Source: Saprolegnia diclina VS20
Taxonomy: Eukaryota > Oomycota > Saprolegniomycetes > Saprolegniales > Saprolegniaceae
NCBI RefSeq assembly: GCF_000281045.1
Contig: NW_008246099.1
Location: forward strand, 410,979-474,978
Length of the DNA stretch: 64,000 nt
Direction of reading: 5' to 3'
Of this stretch, positions 1-9,770 are shown one piece after another. The position numbers and the translations under genes are program-made. Within the stretch, counting starts at the first letter, position 1; every line of letters begins with the position of its first letter. Below the pieces are notes generated by a model. It did no database searches. It was not told where the DNA came from and saw only the letters and a program-made list of their open reading frames with translations.

Positions 1-2142
1 GAGGACGCAGTATGCGCTGGTCGCGCTGTCATACATGCGCAGCACGAGCTGCCCAGTCGTGGGGCGCGCAGCCAAGAGCCGGTCGTAGTGTAATCGCTGA
101 AGGAAGATCGACGGTAGCGTGCACGCGTGGGAGAGTCGCTGAAACTCCTTGTGCCCGCTCTCTTGGATGTGGGCCAGTGGTGCCTCGATCGAGACCTTGA
201 GGTTCTCCATGAGCTAGCAAACGTGCGTTGCAGCAACACAACATGATGATAACGTACGTCGTGCGCTGCTTCGTCTTCTTCAAAGAGCCAGCTGCGTTCG
301 TACTCTTGGAGCTCCAGCTCTTCGCGTGCTCGCGTGAGCTTGTGCAGGAGCCACTTGGAGTCCCGAATAAAAATGTGGTCGTGCCGGCTCGGACTACTGG
401 GCGCATTGATGTCGCGGTGCAAAAGCTCGACGGCTGCGACGAGGTCCTCTACGACGCTCGCTGCGACGGACGCATTTCGCTGTGGCGCAAACCGCAGTCG
501 GTGCGGGTCACCCCGGTGCCGCACGGTGGCGACGGCCCGCGGTGCTTGGTCCATCGCGATTTTGAGGTCCTGCTCAATGTCGGCCATGCGGTCTGCGAGG
601 AGCCGCCCCCAGGCGTGCCTTGCAAGACGTTATACCTCGAGTGTCTTTAGTGCGCCGAGGCTTACCGGTAGGCTTCTTCGTCTTGGTATCGGCGGAGCTT
701 CCCGAGTCGAAATCGGTTGCGCCGGCACATGCAGCAATACAGCGGGAGATTTGAGGATAGCTGGATGTACACGTGCTTGTGGTTGTACTCCCAGAGCAGT
801 GCGTTGGGGGGTAGCTCAGAACTCAGCAAGAGCAGATGCTGTAGCTGTCCAAGAAGCGCCTCCTACTCCTCGCTCGTGATGACGATAATGAGCCTCTCGC
901 TGTGTACCATGGCGTGGCTGAACGACCGGACGAGGTGGTTGAGCAGCACGAGCTTTCTGTTGGGGTACTGGATCGTCTCGGGCGTCTTGACATTCGAGAG
1001 ACTGCTCTCCCACGTGGCGAGCTCTGGCGCGACGATGCCAAGCCCCGCGGCCTCGATCGCGGCTTTTAGGTGATGAATGTGTTCCGAGATTTCTTCCGCG
1101 ACATCGACAAAGTACACAAACATGTCGACGTCGACGACGCCGAGATCAAGGAAGAGCGCCTGCATGTCGCTCGACGACACGAGCAAGCGCAAGCCGCGTC
1201 TGTGCGCGACGGCGGCCTCGAGGCACCTACACGGCAAAACCTCATCAATCAATGTGTTGGGCAGAAGACAAGATCGTACGGTTCGGCCGCGAGGCAGTAC
1301 AGAATGTGCAGCGCACTGAGTTTGCCAATCTGGCGTGGATCCATGAGGACAAAGACGCGCTCCAGCGCTCGTGTGGCTCCGGTGCGCTGCGCGACGCGCT
1401 CTTCGCTCTCGTACAGCGTCTTTGGCGTGTCGACCTCGGGTACTTGAAGGTGGATCTTGCCGTGCACGTCGAGGCCGTTGGTCGCTCGGTGCATGAGGCG
1501 GCGCGTCATGTGCTGGCGCAAATCGATCTGGAACTGACGAACGCGCGTGCGCTCGGACGCAATTGCTTTCTGGACGAGGCGGGCGCGCCGCGTCACAAAC
1601 CGCGCTTGGATCTTGGCAACTTCGACCTCGATTTCGTCAGGGTGCGGCGCCTGCTGTTGCTGCTGATTCGAAGACGGCTTGGGCGGTGCGTGCACCTTTG
1701 TTGGCGACGCCCGGCGCTGCTTGCTACGTTGAAGCGCCTTGGAATTGCGCTGCTTGCGCCGCAGCCACGGCCCCAAGTGCGTCTCGACGTCGCGAAGCAG
1801 CGTCAAAATGCACGCGTGCACGTCTGGATCGATGCCACTCGCAAGCTCTGGTAGCGCAGTGTCGCTTGGACTGGTGTCGCCACCGGCGTGTACGCCCGTT
1901 GCGTCTTCGTCGACATCGGAAGGAAGGTGTCGGACGCGGGCGCCGGTCGCAGCATGCACGAAGAAGAACTGCCCGTCGTCGTCCATGCCTCCAAATTGCC
2001 ACGTGGAAGTCGCATCGCCGTTGCTTGCAGCGTCGACCGTCGATACCTCGTCGCCCGGTGGGATGTCCCACACGCTTTCGCCCGTGATCGAGTGCACGTA
2101 GTACGTGCATCCGCTGGCAGCGTCGAACGCAGGCGCCCACAT
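1..2142 (-). CDS. WW-domain protein, 3' end outside window
   Basis: Five exons on the minus strand: 2142-1280, 1226-908, 862-666, 618-258 and 213-1, continuing past the left edge. At least 651 codons are present. The first ATG in frame (2142) opens directly into a WW-type module (residues ~1-32, with W2, YY and the later W-D-I-P). A second, degenerate WW-like stretch follows (FFFVHAATG). A basic, Gln-rich middle comes next, then a region resembling an EF-hand (DPRQIGKLSALHI). The downstream exons encode a helical region I do not recognise. The introns are 53, 45, 47 and 44 nt; the 45-nt one (863-907) has an in-frame TAG and would otherwise look like a premature stop. Role unknown; WW modules bind proline-rich partners. 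PNO1 lies 78 bp upstream on the same strand. Confidence 0.75.
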
Positions 2143-2220
2143 GCCCGTTTCAGTTTGGCGGGACCCAAGAGGCAGTTTACATACAGTATTTATTAATGAT
2201 AACAATTCTTCTCTAAGAGC

Positions 2221-2919
2221 TTAGAAGCGCTCGTTCATGCGGTTGGCGACGTTCTTCATTTTGTTGTAGACCTTGCCCGGAGGCGCACCCATGATGAGCG
2301 AGCAGATCGCGTCGCGGGCGAGCTTGATGTTGGAGAACGAGCCGAGGATGTGGATCTTCTGGTCCGCAAGCACGATACGCGTGCGCGTCGCGTTCTCGAT
2401 GGCGTACTTGGTCTTGCCGTCCTGGCCCGCAAGACGACCCACGGCGCGGCTCAAGTGGTCGCCCTTGAGCATCTTGACGTCAGTGACCTCAAACGTGTCG
2501 ATAAAGAGATCTTCGAGACGAAGGAGCGCGACCGCGTCCTGGACTTCGAAACCCATCATGTAGGCCTGCACGAAATCGGCGCCCTTCTGAAGCGCGCCGG
2601 CATCTTCCGTCAGCGGGCTGTTCTTGAGCTCAATGCAGCGCGTCTTGGTGTTCATACGGATCTGAAGCTTGAGGTGCTCCACGATCGGCTTCATGATGTT
2701 GGGCCAGTCGTTTTTGAGCGGCGTGTAGCGATGCGCCGGCACGCGCACACGGCGAAAGTCGTTCTTGCCGCCGCCGGCTTCCTGCGCGCTCAGCGCCGGA
2801 AACGACGGCGCGTCCGAGACATCCATGTCCATGTCATCGTCCGCGTGCTGGGCGGCGACAGCGTGCTGCAGCTGCATCGTCGACACGACGACGTCGTCGG
2901 TGTGCATATCCGTGTCCAT
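2221..2919 (-). CDS. PNO1: RNA-binding protein PNO1 (Dim2/Rrp20), 40S assembly factor
   Basis: Intronless, 232 aa, ATG start. After an acidic N-terminus (~60 residues) come the two KH-like modules typical of PNO1/Dim2. The end (GAPPGKVYNKMKNVANRM, then NERF) matches the conserved PNO1 C-terminus, and the length is close to the roughly 250 aa of animal PNO1. The family binds the 3' region of 18S rRNA precursor and works with the Nob1 endonuclease during 40S maturation. The inner segment containing GRLAGQDGKTKYAIENAT is the expected GxxGxxG-type loop of the KH fold. It is divergently paired with the torsin-like gene, with 487 bp between the start codons. Confidence 0.93.
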   Translation of the reverse strand: MDTDMHTDDVVVSTMQLQHAVAAQHADDDMDMDVSDAPSFPALSAQEAGGGKNDFRRVRVPAHRYTPLKNDWPNIMKPIVEHLKLQIRMNTKTRCIELKNSPLTEDAGALQKGADFVQAYMMGFEVQDAVALLRLEDLFIDTFEVTDVKMLKGDHLSRAVGRLAGQDGKTKYAIENATRTRIVLADQKIHILGSFSNIKLARDAICSLIMGAPPGKVYNKMKNVANRMNERF

Positions 2920-3406
2920 GATCCGATTAGCTGCGGGCGCCGAGGGAAGAAATCTATTGATCTCCAGCCAATTGTTTCAACGAGAAAGGTCATCCTCATC
3001 ACATGGAAAATGGCTGGCTCCGAGGACGGGATATCCGGTTATTTCAGCTTTATCCGGCGATTGACCTGCAGGGATGTCGAAATTGATGACCAAAACAAGG
3101 TCGGCGGTCCGCGATGCACAGAAGCCTATGGCGCAGAGGCATCGATAGCTCTATAGCCTAGCGCCTACAGACCGACAAGCGCGGTGGGACGGAGGAACGC
3201 AGCGTACGAATTGAGTGACGTAGATCGCAACTCTTCTACTCTTCTATTGGCTAAAAAGGGTTTTCTTTTTAGCGAATCTGAAGTGTCTGTTTTGTAGTGA
3301 CGCTTTGAAACGGTGATTGGGTGGAATTTGCCACGATATTTGGCCAATGACAGGTCGTATCGCATGATTCTGGAGAATCCGAGCAACGACCAAACAATTG
3401 ACTGCG
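2920..3406. promoter_or_regulatory. Divergent intergenic region PNO1 / torsin-like
   Basis: 487 bp between two divergent ATGs. It holds no coding sequence I can support. ATTGG/CCAAT-type pentamers occur near 3245, 3318 and 3343, upstream of the torsin-like gene. These could be CCAAT boxes, but the motif is short and common. Confidence 0.4.
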
Positions 3407-5080
3407 ATGGCCAAGCGCTGCGTACGCTTTGCGCTGCTCTGCATGCTCGCCTGCATAGCACTCGCCGCCGAGAAGGAGACGTGGAAAGATAAGCTCTCTT
3501 TCTTCCAGGCGACGGTCGAGAGCTCGCTGGCCGAAGGCGTCGAGTGGCTAGGCTTCCACTCGGGGCTGGGGCCGCAGTGCGACTTTGTCGAGCATCCGTC
3601 CGTCGCCGTGCGTAGCCACCTGCAAAAATACCTCACAGGCCAAGACCGATCTCTCGACTCTATCGTTGGCGCGATCGAGTCGTGGGAATTCTCGTACGAA
3701 TGATGCTCGTCTGCGCCAGCTCATGGGCGAAATGTGTGTAGGCGAACTTCCAGCAAGGACCATGGCCCACTCGTCATGGCGATCACGGGTCCTACCGGCA
3801 CGGGCAAGACAGAAACGTCGACGCTGATCGCAGAAGGCCTCTTCCGCCGCCGCCGAAAACTCGATCACAGCGAAAAGCTCGTTCCCACGGGTCTCCTCGT
3901 CTTTCGGTGCAGAAATGGATGTCGCCTCGAAACTAACGGTCTCTGCGTAGTGGCGAGGACTTTAGCGACAATTACACAAACCCCGTGACGCAGTACCAAG
4001 AACAGATCAAGTCCCGGTACTGTCGTCCGCGTATCGTTCTGTTGTGATTGACTCTGTTGTAGTCTTGTCGAGCACCTCACCAAGTGTTCTGGCAAAGCCG
4101 TCGTTGTCTTTGACGAAGTCCAGAAAGTGATTCCGCAAACGCTGGATGGTAGATCGTACAGAGTGTCGCTGTAAACCGAACGACCTTCGTAGTGCTGACA
4201 AGCGCCATGAGCAGCAACGCCCAGCTGACGTACTACAAGAATGGGGTCGCGCGCAAGGTCGACTGCAGCAATGTAAGATCATGAACGACCACTTCAGATG
4301 CTGATGTGTGCTGTTCAGGTCATCTTCATTCTCATTTCCGACATTGGCGTTGGCAACATGGAAAACATCATGATCCAATACGAGTCGCGGGACGAGCTAC
4401 CGTTCGGAGAGCTTGAGAACGAGGTCAAGAAGGCGCTCGATGCTCAGTGGGACCGCCTCCAATTTGGCAAAATGATCAAGCAGGTACACTCGCTCTGAGG
4501 GGTTTATGATTCACATGCTATCCACAGGTCATTCCGTTTCTGCCGTTTGAACAACGCCATATCATCGACGTCATCAACCTCAAGCTGCGGCACCTGAGCG
4601 TCAACTACGAAGGCAAGTACTGGTACAAGCTCGACATTGAGGTACGAACGTCACGTCGCACGACCAAGAAGATGCTAGTCTCACCTGCACCACCGTGTCT
4701 CTACATAGCCGGGCATTGCACAGCACCTCTCGACGCTCGAGTCGATCCCATACCAAGCCCGACGCGCCTCGGTCAATGGGAAGGAGCTGCAAAAGGTGTT
4801 TGCCAAGTATGGCGCTCGAAGTGTCGAGTCGGGCCCCATCCAGCAGCTCAAGTCGAAGCTCCTCCGCTACCTTCGCCCGTGGAACACAAGTACACAAATT
4901 GATTTGCTACGGTGTGCAGGATCGTGACAATGTGCGATTGTAGAGGCCACGATCACCGTGTCATTTGTCCCGTCGACGGAGGAAGTTGTGATCACGTCCT
5001 GCAGCAGCGAAGCCGAAGACGTCGACGATGAGTTTGCGTCCGTCGGTTGCCGCATCAAGTGGCAAGGCAAGTTCAAATGA
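3407..5080 (+). CDS. Torsin-like ER AAA+ ATPase
   Basis: Nine exons (3407-3693, 3742-3906, 3951-4016, 4063-4148, 4193-4272, 4319-4483, 4528-4641, 4709-4889, 4944-5080), 426 aa. The N-terminus is a signal peptide (KRC, then a hydrophobic core FALLCMLACIALAA). After a cap region, the AAA+ module shows Walker A (GPTGTGKTET), Walker B (VVVFDEVQK), a sensor-type strand (VIFILISDIG) and the segment IPFLPFEQRH, which matches torsins (IPFLPLEYRH in animal torsinA). Torsins act in the ER and nuclear-envelope lumen. Animal torsins usually have Asn after the Walker A Lys; this protein has Thr as in ClpB. The tail is acidic. The start was set at the ATG that gives the signal peptide. ClpB-like is the alternative call. 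Confidence 0.8.
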
Positions 5081-5682
5081 GGTGTAAATAGGACTACCTG
5101 GTATAGTACACGTGCACGAGCACCACACAGTCGCAGTCACATGACGCGTAGCGATCGGATGCCTTGCGTGCCAATTTGGCGTGCCTGACAACTCGCATGC
5201 CAATGTTGCATCACCGGGTAGAAGATGGCCTGCGTAAGTATCGAAGGTTACATACCGAGCGATGGTGGTGTTCTCGCGGATACATGCAAGTAGCCACGTC
5301 TTTAGCGGGTGTCTCTGGTCATGGCTGCCTCCCGCCGGGGCGTATGCAGGCTGCATGCGGTGGGCATAGCCACTACCGGCGGCCAAGTCGTCAGGCAAGA
5401 CAGCGCTTCATCATGGGACCGCGCTGAATCTCCGGTATGTCGCCACCGTTGCCCGCGTGTCCCGCTGGGATCTTCAAACATCATAGAATACAATCCCCCA
5501 CACCGAAATACAATATGACCGGGCAGAACAATAGAAACACCAAGCTTAGTTAAAATAAGGGAATAAAAATGTCGCGAGAGTGGTATTATATTTTACCGGA
5601 GAGAACCCGGTGGCACGGGATACGTAGCTTTCGATTCAGCCGACTGCTCAGAGTTTCTTTCGACAGACCACCAAGAGAGAAG
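5081..5682. other. Intergenic region before CaMK-type kinase
   Basis: 602 bp with only short overlapping reading frames and no splice pattern consistent with a gene. The last 120 bp are AT-richer and include an upstream ATG (5569) in frame with the kinase. The rest shows nothing I recognise. Confidence 0.5.
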
Positions 5683-7066
5683 ATGGGCTGCGTCAAGTCG
5701 ACCCCGATCCCGAACGCCCCTGCCGATGCTGCGGCCAAGGCCCCCGAAGCCGCGCCGGCCCATGCTGGCGAAGGCGAGACCAAGCACTTTGACGAAGTCT
5801 ACACGCTCGGGAAGAAGCTTGGCGAGGGCACCTTCTCGGTTGTCAAGGAGGGCACGCACAAGGCGAGTGGCAAGAAGTATGCCATCAAGTGCATCAAGAA
5901 GCAGGGCTTGACCCAGGAGGACCTCGACGCTCTCCACGAGGAGATCAGCATCTTGAAGAAAGTAAAAGCCGGAGACGTTGCAAGGATCGTGGATCTGATC
6001 CAACCGGTGGTTGTAGATGGACCACCCCAACATCATGACGCTGTACGAAGTCTTTTCGGAACCCGCGTACTATTACCTCGTGACCGAAATCATGGAGGGC
6101 GGTGAGCTCTTTGACCGCATTGTTGAAAAGGTATGTTGGATCCGCCGAGGCCGTCAAACGCTCAAACCTGCTTGATAGACGTACTACACGGAGAAGGAAG
6201 CCCGCGACTTGGTGCTCATTCTGCTGAACGCGATCAAGTACTGCCACGATCGCGGTGTTGTCCACCGCGACTTGAAGGTAGCGCATCATATTGTAGTGGT
6301 GGCATATCTCACGGTTCGAATTGCAGCCTGAGAACTTGCTTCTGACGAGCAAGAGCGACGACGCCTTTATCAAGATTGCCGACTTTGGCTTTGCCAAGCA
6401 AGACTTTAACGCGTCGCTGACGACGGCCTGCGGCACGCCGGGGTGCGCTCACGAGTACTGCATGGATGTGTGCTCATGGCATCTCTAGCTACGTCGCGCC
6501 CGAGATCTTGAAGGGCGAGTCGTATGGCAAGACAGTTGATATTTGGAGCATTGGTGTCATCACGTTCATCTTGCTCTGCGGCTACCCGCCGTTCCACGAC
6601 GAGAACCAGAAGCGCCTCTTCAACGCGATCAAGATTGGGTCGTTCAAGTTTGAGTCGCCGTACTGGGACGCGGTCTCGGCCGAAGCCAAGGACTTTATCT
6701 CGACCATGCTCGTCGTGGACCCGACCAAGCGGTACGGGCAACCTGCATCCGTGTACTTCGACACTCACCCCTACTAGGTCGGACGCGGACCAGCTCCTCC
6801 AGCACACGTGGATCACGGGCACGGAAGTCTCGACCGTGCCGTTGACGCAGGCCATGGAACAGCTCAAGAAGTACAACGCGCGACGAAAGTTCAAGGCCGC
6901 CGTGCGCACTGTCCAGGTGACGACGGCGCTCAAGAAGGCGATGGGCGGCTCGTCGTCGGTCGTCGACGATGTCACTCCCGTCGAAGGCGAGGCCGTCGAG
7001 GACATTGCGCTCGAGGTCGACGCGACGCCGGCCGCGGCGCCGGCGACCGGAGAGACCAAGGCGTAG
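5683..7066 (+). CDS. CaMK-type Ser/Thr protein kinase, N-myristoylation start
   Basis: Six exons (5683-5961, 6017-6130, 6179-6277, 6327-6442, 6489-6731, 6778-7066), 379 aa. The start MGCVKS is a classic N-myristoylation/palmitoylation sequence, suggesting membrane attachment. A Pro/Ala linker leads into a complete kinase domain (~35-305): GEGTFSVV loop, YAIKCIKK lysine, HRDLKPEN catalytic loop, DFGFA, and TACGTPGYVAPE, in which the GY junction is created by splicing. The C-terminal tail (RRKFKAAVRTVQVTTALKKA) is basic and helical, like a calmodulin-binding/autoinhibitory segment, and ends in an acidic Val/Ala-rich stretch. No EF-hands are present, so it is CaMK rather than CDPK. An in-frame ATG at 5569 could give a longer form (see findings). 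The stop lies 23 bp from that of the convergent DHHC gene. Confidence 0.9.
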
Positions 7067-7089
7067 ACACAAAGCGGCGCGATCTATTC

Positions 7090-8379
7090 CTAATCGGTTT
7101 TATCTTTGCGCGTGATGTTGAAGGCATCGCAAACGTTGTGCAGTACGCCGCCGTCGTACGGGTTGCGGTCAATGTCGTCGGCTGTGAGGAGCAACGACGT
7201 CTCAGCGCTGCTCGCGTCGACGAGCCCGACGCCGCCCCACGACATGTCAAAAGCCACGGGACGCGTCGGCGCCGGCACGTCGTCCGCGTGGTCTTTGTGA
7301 AGGCGCTGGCGCTTGAAGTGCTCGTTGGCGGTGCAGTTGCGGTACACGCGGCCCATTTGGCACCCGAGGAGGAGGCTCACGAGGAACCAAACCGCGAGCG
7401 CGAGCGACGCAACGAACGCGACACGCGCGTTCTCTGGCGACTACAGTACCAAGCGCATGGAACGTCGTAGTGCATAGTCGACGGCCGTACCAAGATGATG
7501 TCGGTGAGCACTTGCGTCAGGAGCGCGACGGACGCGTTGCGCGCGTCTGCGAGCGAGTGCGTCATCTAACTCTGCGCATGAGGCCATGGTGCGTGCGCGT
7601 CGGAGCACCTTGTCGATGAAGACGCTGCAGAGGAGGTACACGAGGTGGCTACTTCCGCAGACATTGACCTAATACGTGCACGTTGAAGAGCCAGTCTTGG
7701 TGGTGCGTCGTACGACGAGGAAGAAGAAGAACGCGTTGTAGTTGTGCTGGGCGATGCATGTGTTGACCCAGACTAGGAGAATCAGTGTGGCGAAGGTGCC
7801 ATAGGTATGCTCGGTGTCTACTGCAGCTACAGCATGTAAATACATCCGCACACAGTCAGGTGCCTACTGGTGATCGAAGCGGGCGACGCAGTGGTTGCAC
7901 ACGCGGCAGTGCTTGGAACGCGGGATCCTACGGCGTTCTGAACTTGTAGCTTCCGTGCAGAAGTAGGACGTACTTGAGGGTCTTGCAGGTTCGGCAGACG
8001 CGGCCACGGGGGTAGAGCGCATCGTGGTCCGGGTAGTGCTGCTGCGTTGAAAGGTTGCGATGGGTGATGACACCGGGGTCCACGAACGAGACGCGGACAA
8101 AGAGGCCCAAGCATGCAAACGCGAAGAAGATCGCAATGACCCTAATGGTCTTTCGTCAAGCGCAACAACATGCGACGCCGACGCACCGGTCCAGGAGGTC
8201 GAGCGTGTGCCAAGCCTCCGTGACGAGCACGCCGTAGCAGAGCGAGAGGAGCGAGAGGTAGAAGAGCTACGTTCATTGAGTGGCGCCCAAGTCAACGGCC
8301 GCGTTACCTGGAAGATGCAGTTGCGCTCCTCGAAGAACCAGGCCCAGACCCGCTTCACGGCGCGGACGACGACCATCAT
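7090..8379 (-). CDS. DHHC-type protein S-acyltransferase
   Basis: Nine exons on the minus strand: 8379-8308, 8266-8187, 8141-7974, 7927-7868, 7826-7822, 7772-7714, 7668-7609, 7565-7491, 7440-7090; 309 aa. TM1 (FYLSLLSLCYGVLVT) and TM2 (VIAIFFAFACLGLFV) are followed by the family's DPG motif. The Cys-rich domain follows (CRTCKTLKIPRSKHCRVCN, then HCVARFDHHC), then TM3, TM4 and the C-terminal NPYDGG motif, with TANE in place of TTxE. The DHHC tetrad, followed by IWVNTCI, is only formed if a 5-nt exon is included. The family transfers palmitate to cytosolic cysteines, usually at Golgi or plasma membrane. The start was chosen as the first ATG of the exon; longer frames begin with GTG. Divergent from proteasome alpha-2. 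Confidence 0.9.
7822..7826 (-). other. 5-nt microexon encoding the DHHC catalytic cysteine
   Basis: Minus-strand bases CTGCA lie between two canonical introns (7867-7827, 41 nt, and 7821-7773, 49 nt), each starting GTAG and ending TAG. They complete the second His codon, supply TGC (the catalytic Cys) and begin the following Ile codon. Joining the flanking exons without it shifts the frame and destroys the DHHC motif. Confidence 0.75.
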
Positions 8380-8844
8380 ATTGCAAGTTGCACACTGCGA
8401 CACGCGCCTTCCTGTCACGAAATCGTGTGAAACACTATTTGATAGAATCGAAATAGTGAGAAATTGGGAGCGATCTTGAACGCCAAACGAGAAGGCAGCG
8501 ACGGGAGGCGCATCCACGTTTGCTTGATCCGATATGCATGCAAAATTTGGCTTCTAAGTGCGACGCAGATCGCGTGCGCGGCCTTGGGTAGCCGGAACGC
8601 AGCGCTTGTCATCATACACTATTTGCGCTGATCGGGACGGATCATATCCCTCGTTAGAGACACACTGCGATAGAAGAACTTTGCCACGTGAGGGGTTCAT
8701 AAAAGCCGACCTGCGAGACTCGATGTATCCAAGCTATTGAATCGCAAAGGGTATCTTAGCCCAAAGCTGGATTTGAGACTTCAGGTACGAGCATGGAGGA
8801 GCTGCCGGCAGCGGGATGCTCATCCTGCGGGCGTAGGAACCAAG
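8380..8844. promoter_or_regulatory. Divergent intergenic region DHHC / proteasome alpha-2
   Basis: 465 bp between start codons. A CACGTG palindrome lies within TTTGCCACGTG around 8680-8690, upstream of the proteasome gene. No coding sequence is supported here. Confidence 0.4.
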
Positions 8845-9693
8845 ATGGCCGACTCTGCCTACTCGTTCAGCTTGACGACCTTCAACCCGTCGGGGAAGCT
8901 GCTGCAGATTGAGTACGCGCTCAACGCTGTCAACAACAACGGCCGCACGTCGCTCGGCATCCGCAGCAAGAATGGCGTCGTCATCGCGACCGAGAAGAAG
9001 CTGCCGACCGTGCTCGTCGACGAAGAGGCCTACAAAAAGATCGAGAAGCTCTCGTCGAGCGCTGGCGTCGTCTACAGTGGCCTCGGCCCCGACTACCGCG
9101 TGCTCGTGCGCAAGGCCCGCAAGAAGGCGCAAGCGTACTACATGAAATACAAGGTTCGCCGCAAGTGGCTGCTTGTGGCCTCACGCCCATGCGTAGGAGA
9201 ATGCCCCCGCGTCCATCTTGGTGCGCGAGATCGCGGCTGTGATGCAGGAATTCACGCAGTCGGGCGGTGTCCGCCCGTTCGGCGTCTCGCTCTTGTACGC
9301 AGGTTACGACGACGATGGGCCGCAGTTGTATCAGATCGACCCGTCGGGCTCGTACTTTGGCTGGAAAGCCACGGCCATTGGCAAGGACTCGGTCAGCGCC
9401 AAGAGCTTCCTCGAAAAGGTACATGGCGACCAACATCGGTTGGCCTCTGATGACCAAACGGTAGCGGTACAACGATGGCATGGAGTTGGAAGACGCGATC
9501 AACACGGCGCTCAAGACGATGCGCGAAGGCTTTGAAGGCGAGGTAATCTCGCAATCATGCGCAGGACGACCTTTACCGAATCTGCATGTAGATGAACGAG
9601 ACCAACATCGAGGTTGGCATCATCGGCGAAGACAAGATCTTCCGTGTCTTGAGCCCGAACGAAGTCAAGGACTACCTCGCCGAAGCCGAGTAA
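8845..9693 (+). CDS. PSMA2: 20S proteasome subunit alpha-2
   Basis: Four exons (8845-9153, 9197-9418, 9465-9542, 9592-9693), 236 aa, against about 234 for animal PSMA2. The N-terminal helix signature [20 protein letters not shown] is the alpha-type signature that gates the 20S core. The segment [20 protein letters not shown] and the later [11 protein letters not shown] are typical of the alpha-2 paralogue. Alpha subunits are non-catalytic and form the outer rings that dock the 19S regulator. The introns are 43, 46 and 49 nt. The stop is 77 bp from that of the convergent 1271-aa orphan gene. A second proteasome gene (beta-5) lies at 56.4 kb. Confidence 0.95.
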
Positions 9694-9770
9694 ATACGCA
9701 GGACACCTCTGTCCTGCATGCATGTGTGCGACGAGCGAAGTAATGGACTCTCCTTAACACGAGCGCTGGA

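Noticed and set aside
863-865. In-frame TAG in the WW-domain gene, first read as a nonsense mutation or readthrough stop
   Set aside because: It lies within a 45-nt intron (863-907, GTACAC..TAG) whose removal keeps the frame.
4961-5398. 145-codon minus-strand frame over the end of the torsin-like gene
   Set aside because: It is the shadow of the acidic last torsin exon plus GC-rich intergenic sequence.
6314-6322. GGTTCGAAT-like string as a tRNA T-arm
   Set aside because: It is inside a kinase intron with no surrounding cloverleaf.
8681-8690. PACE-like motif (8 of 9 bases of GGTGGCAAA on the minus strand) upstream of proteasome alpha-2
   Set aside because: No similar element was seen upstream of proteasome beta-5, and PACE/Rpn4 control is a fungal feature. 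Chance match is likely; CACGTG alone is too common.
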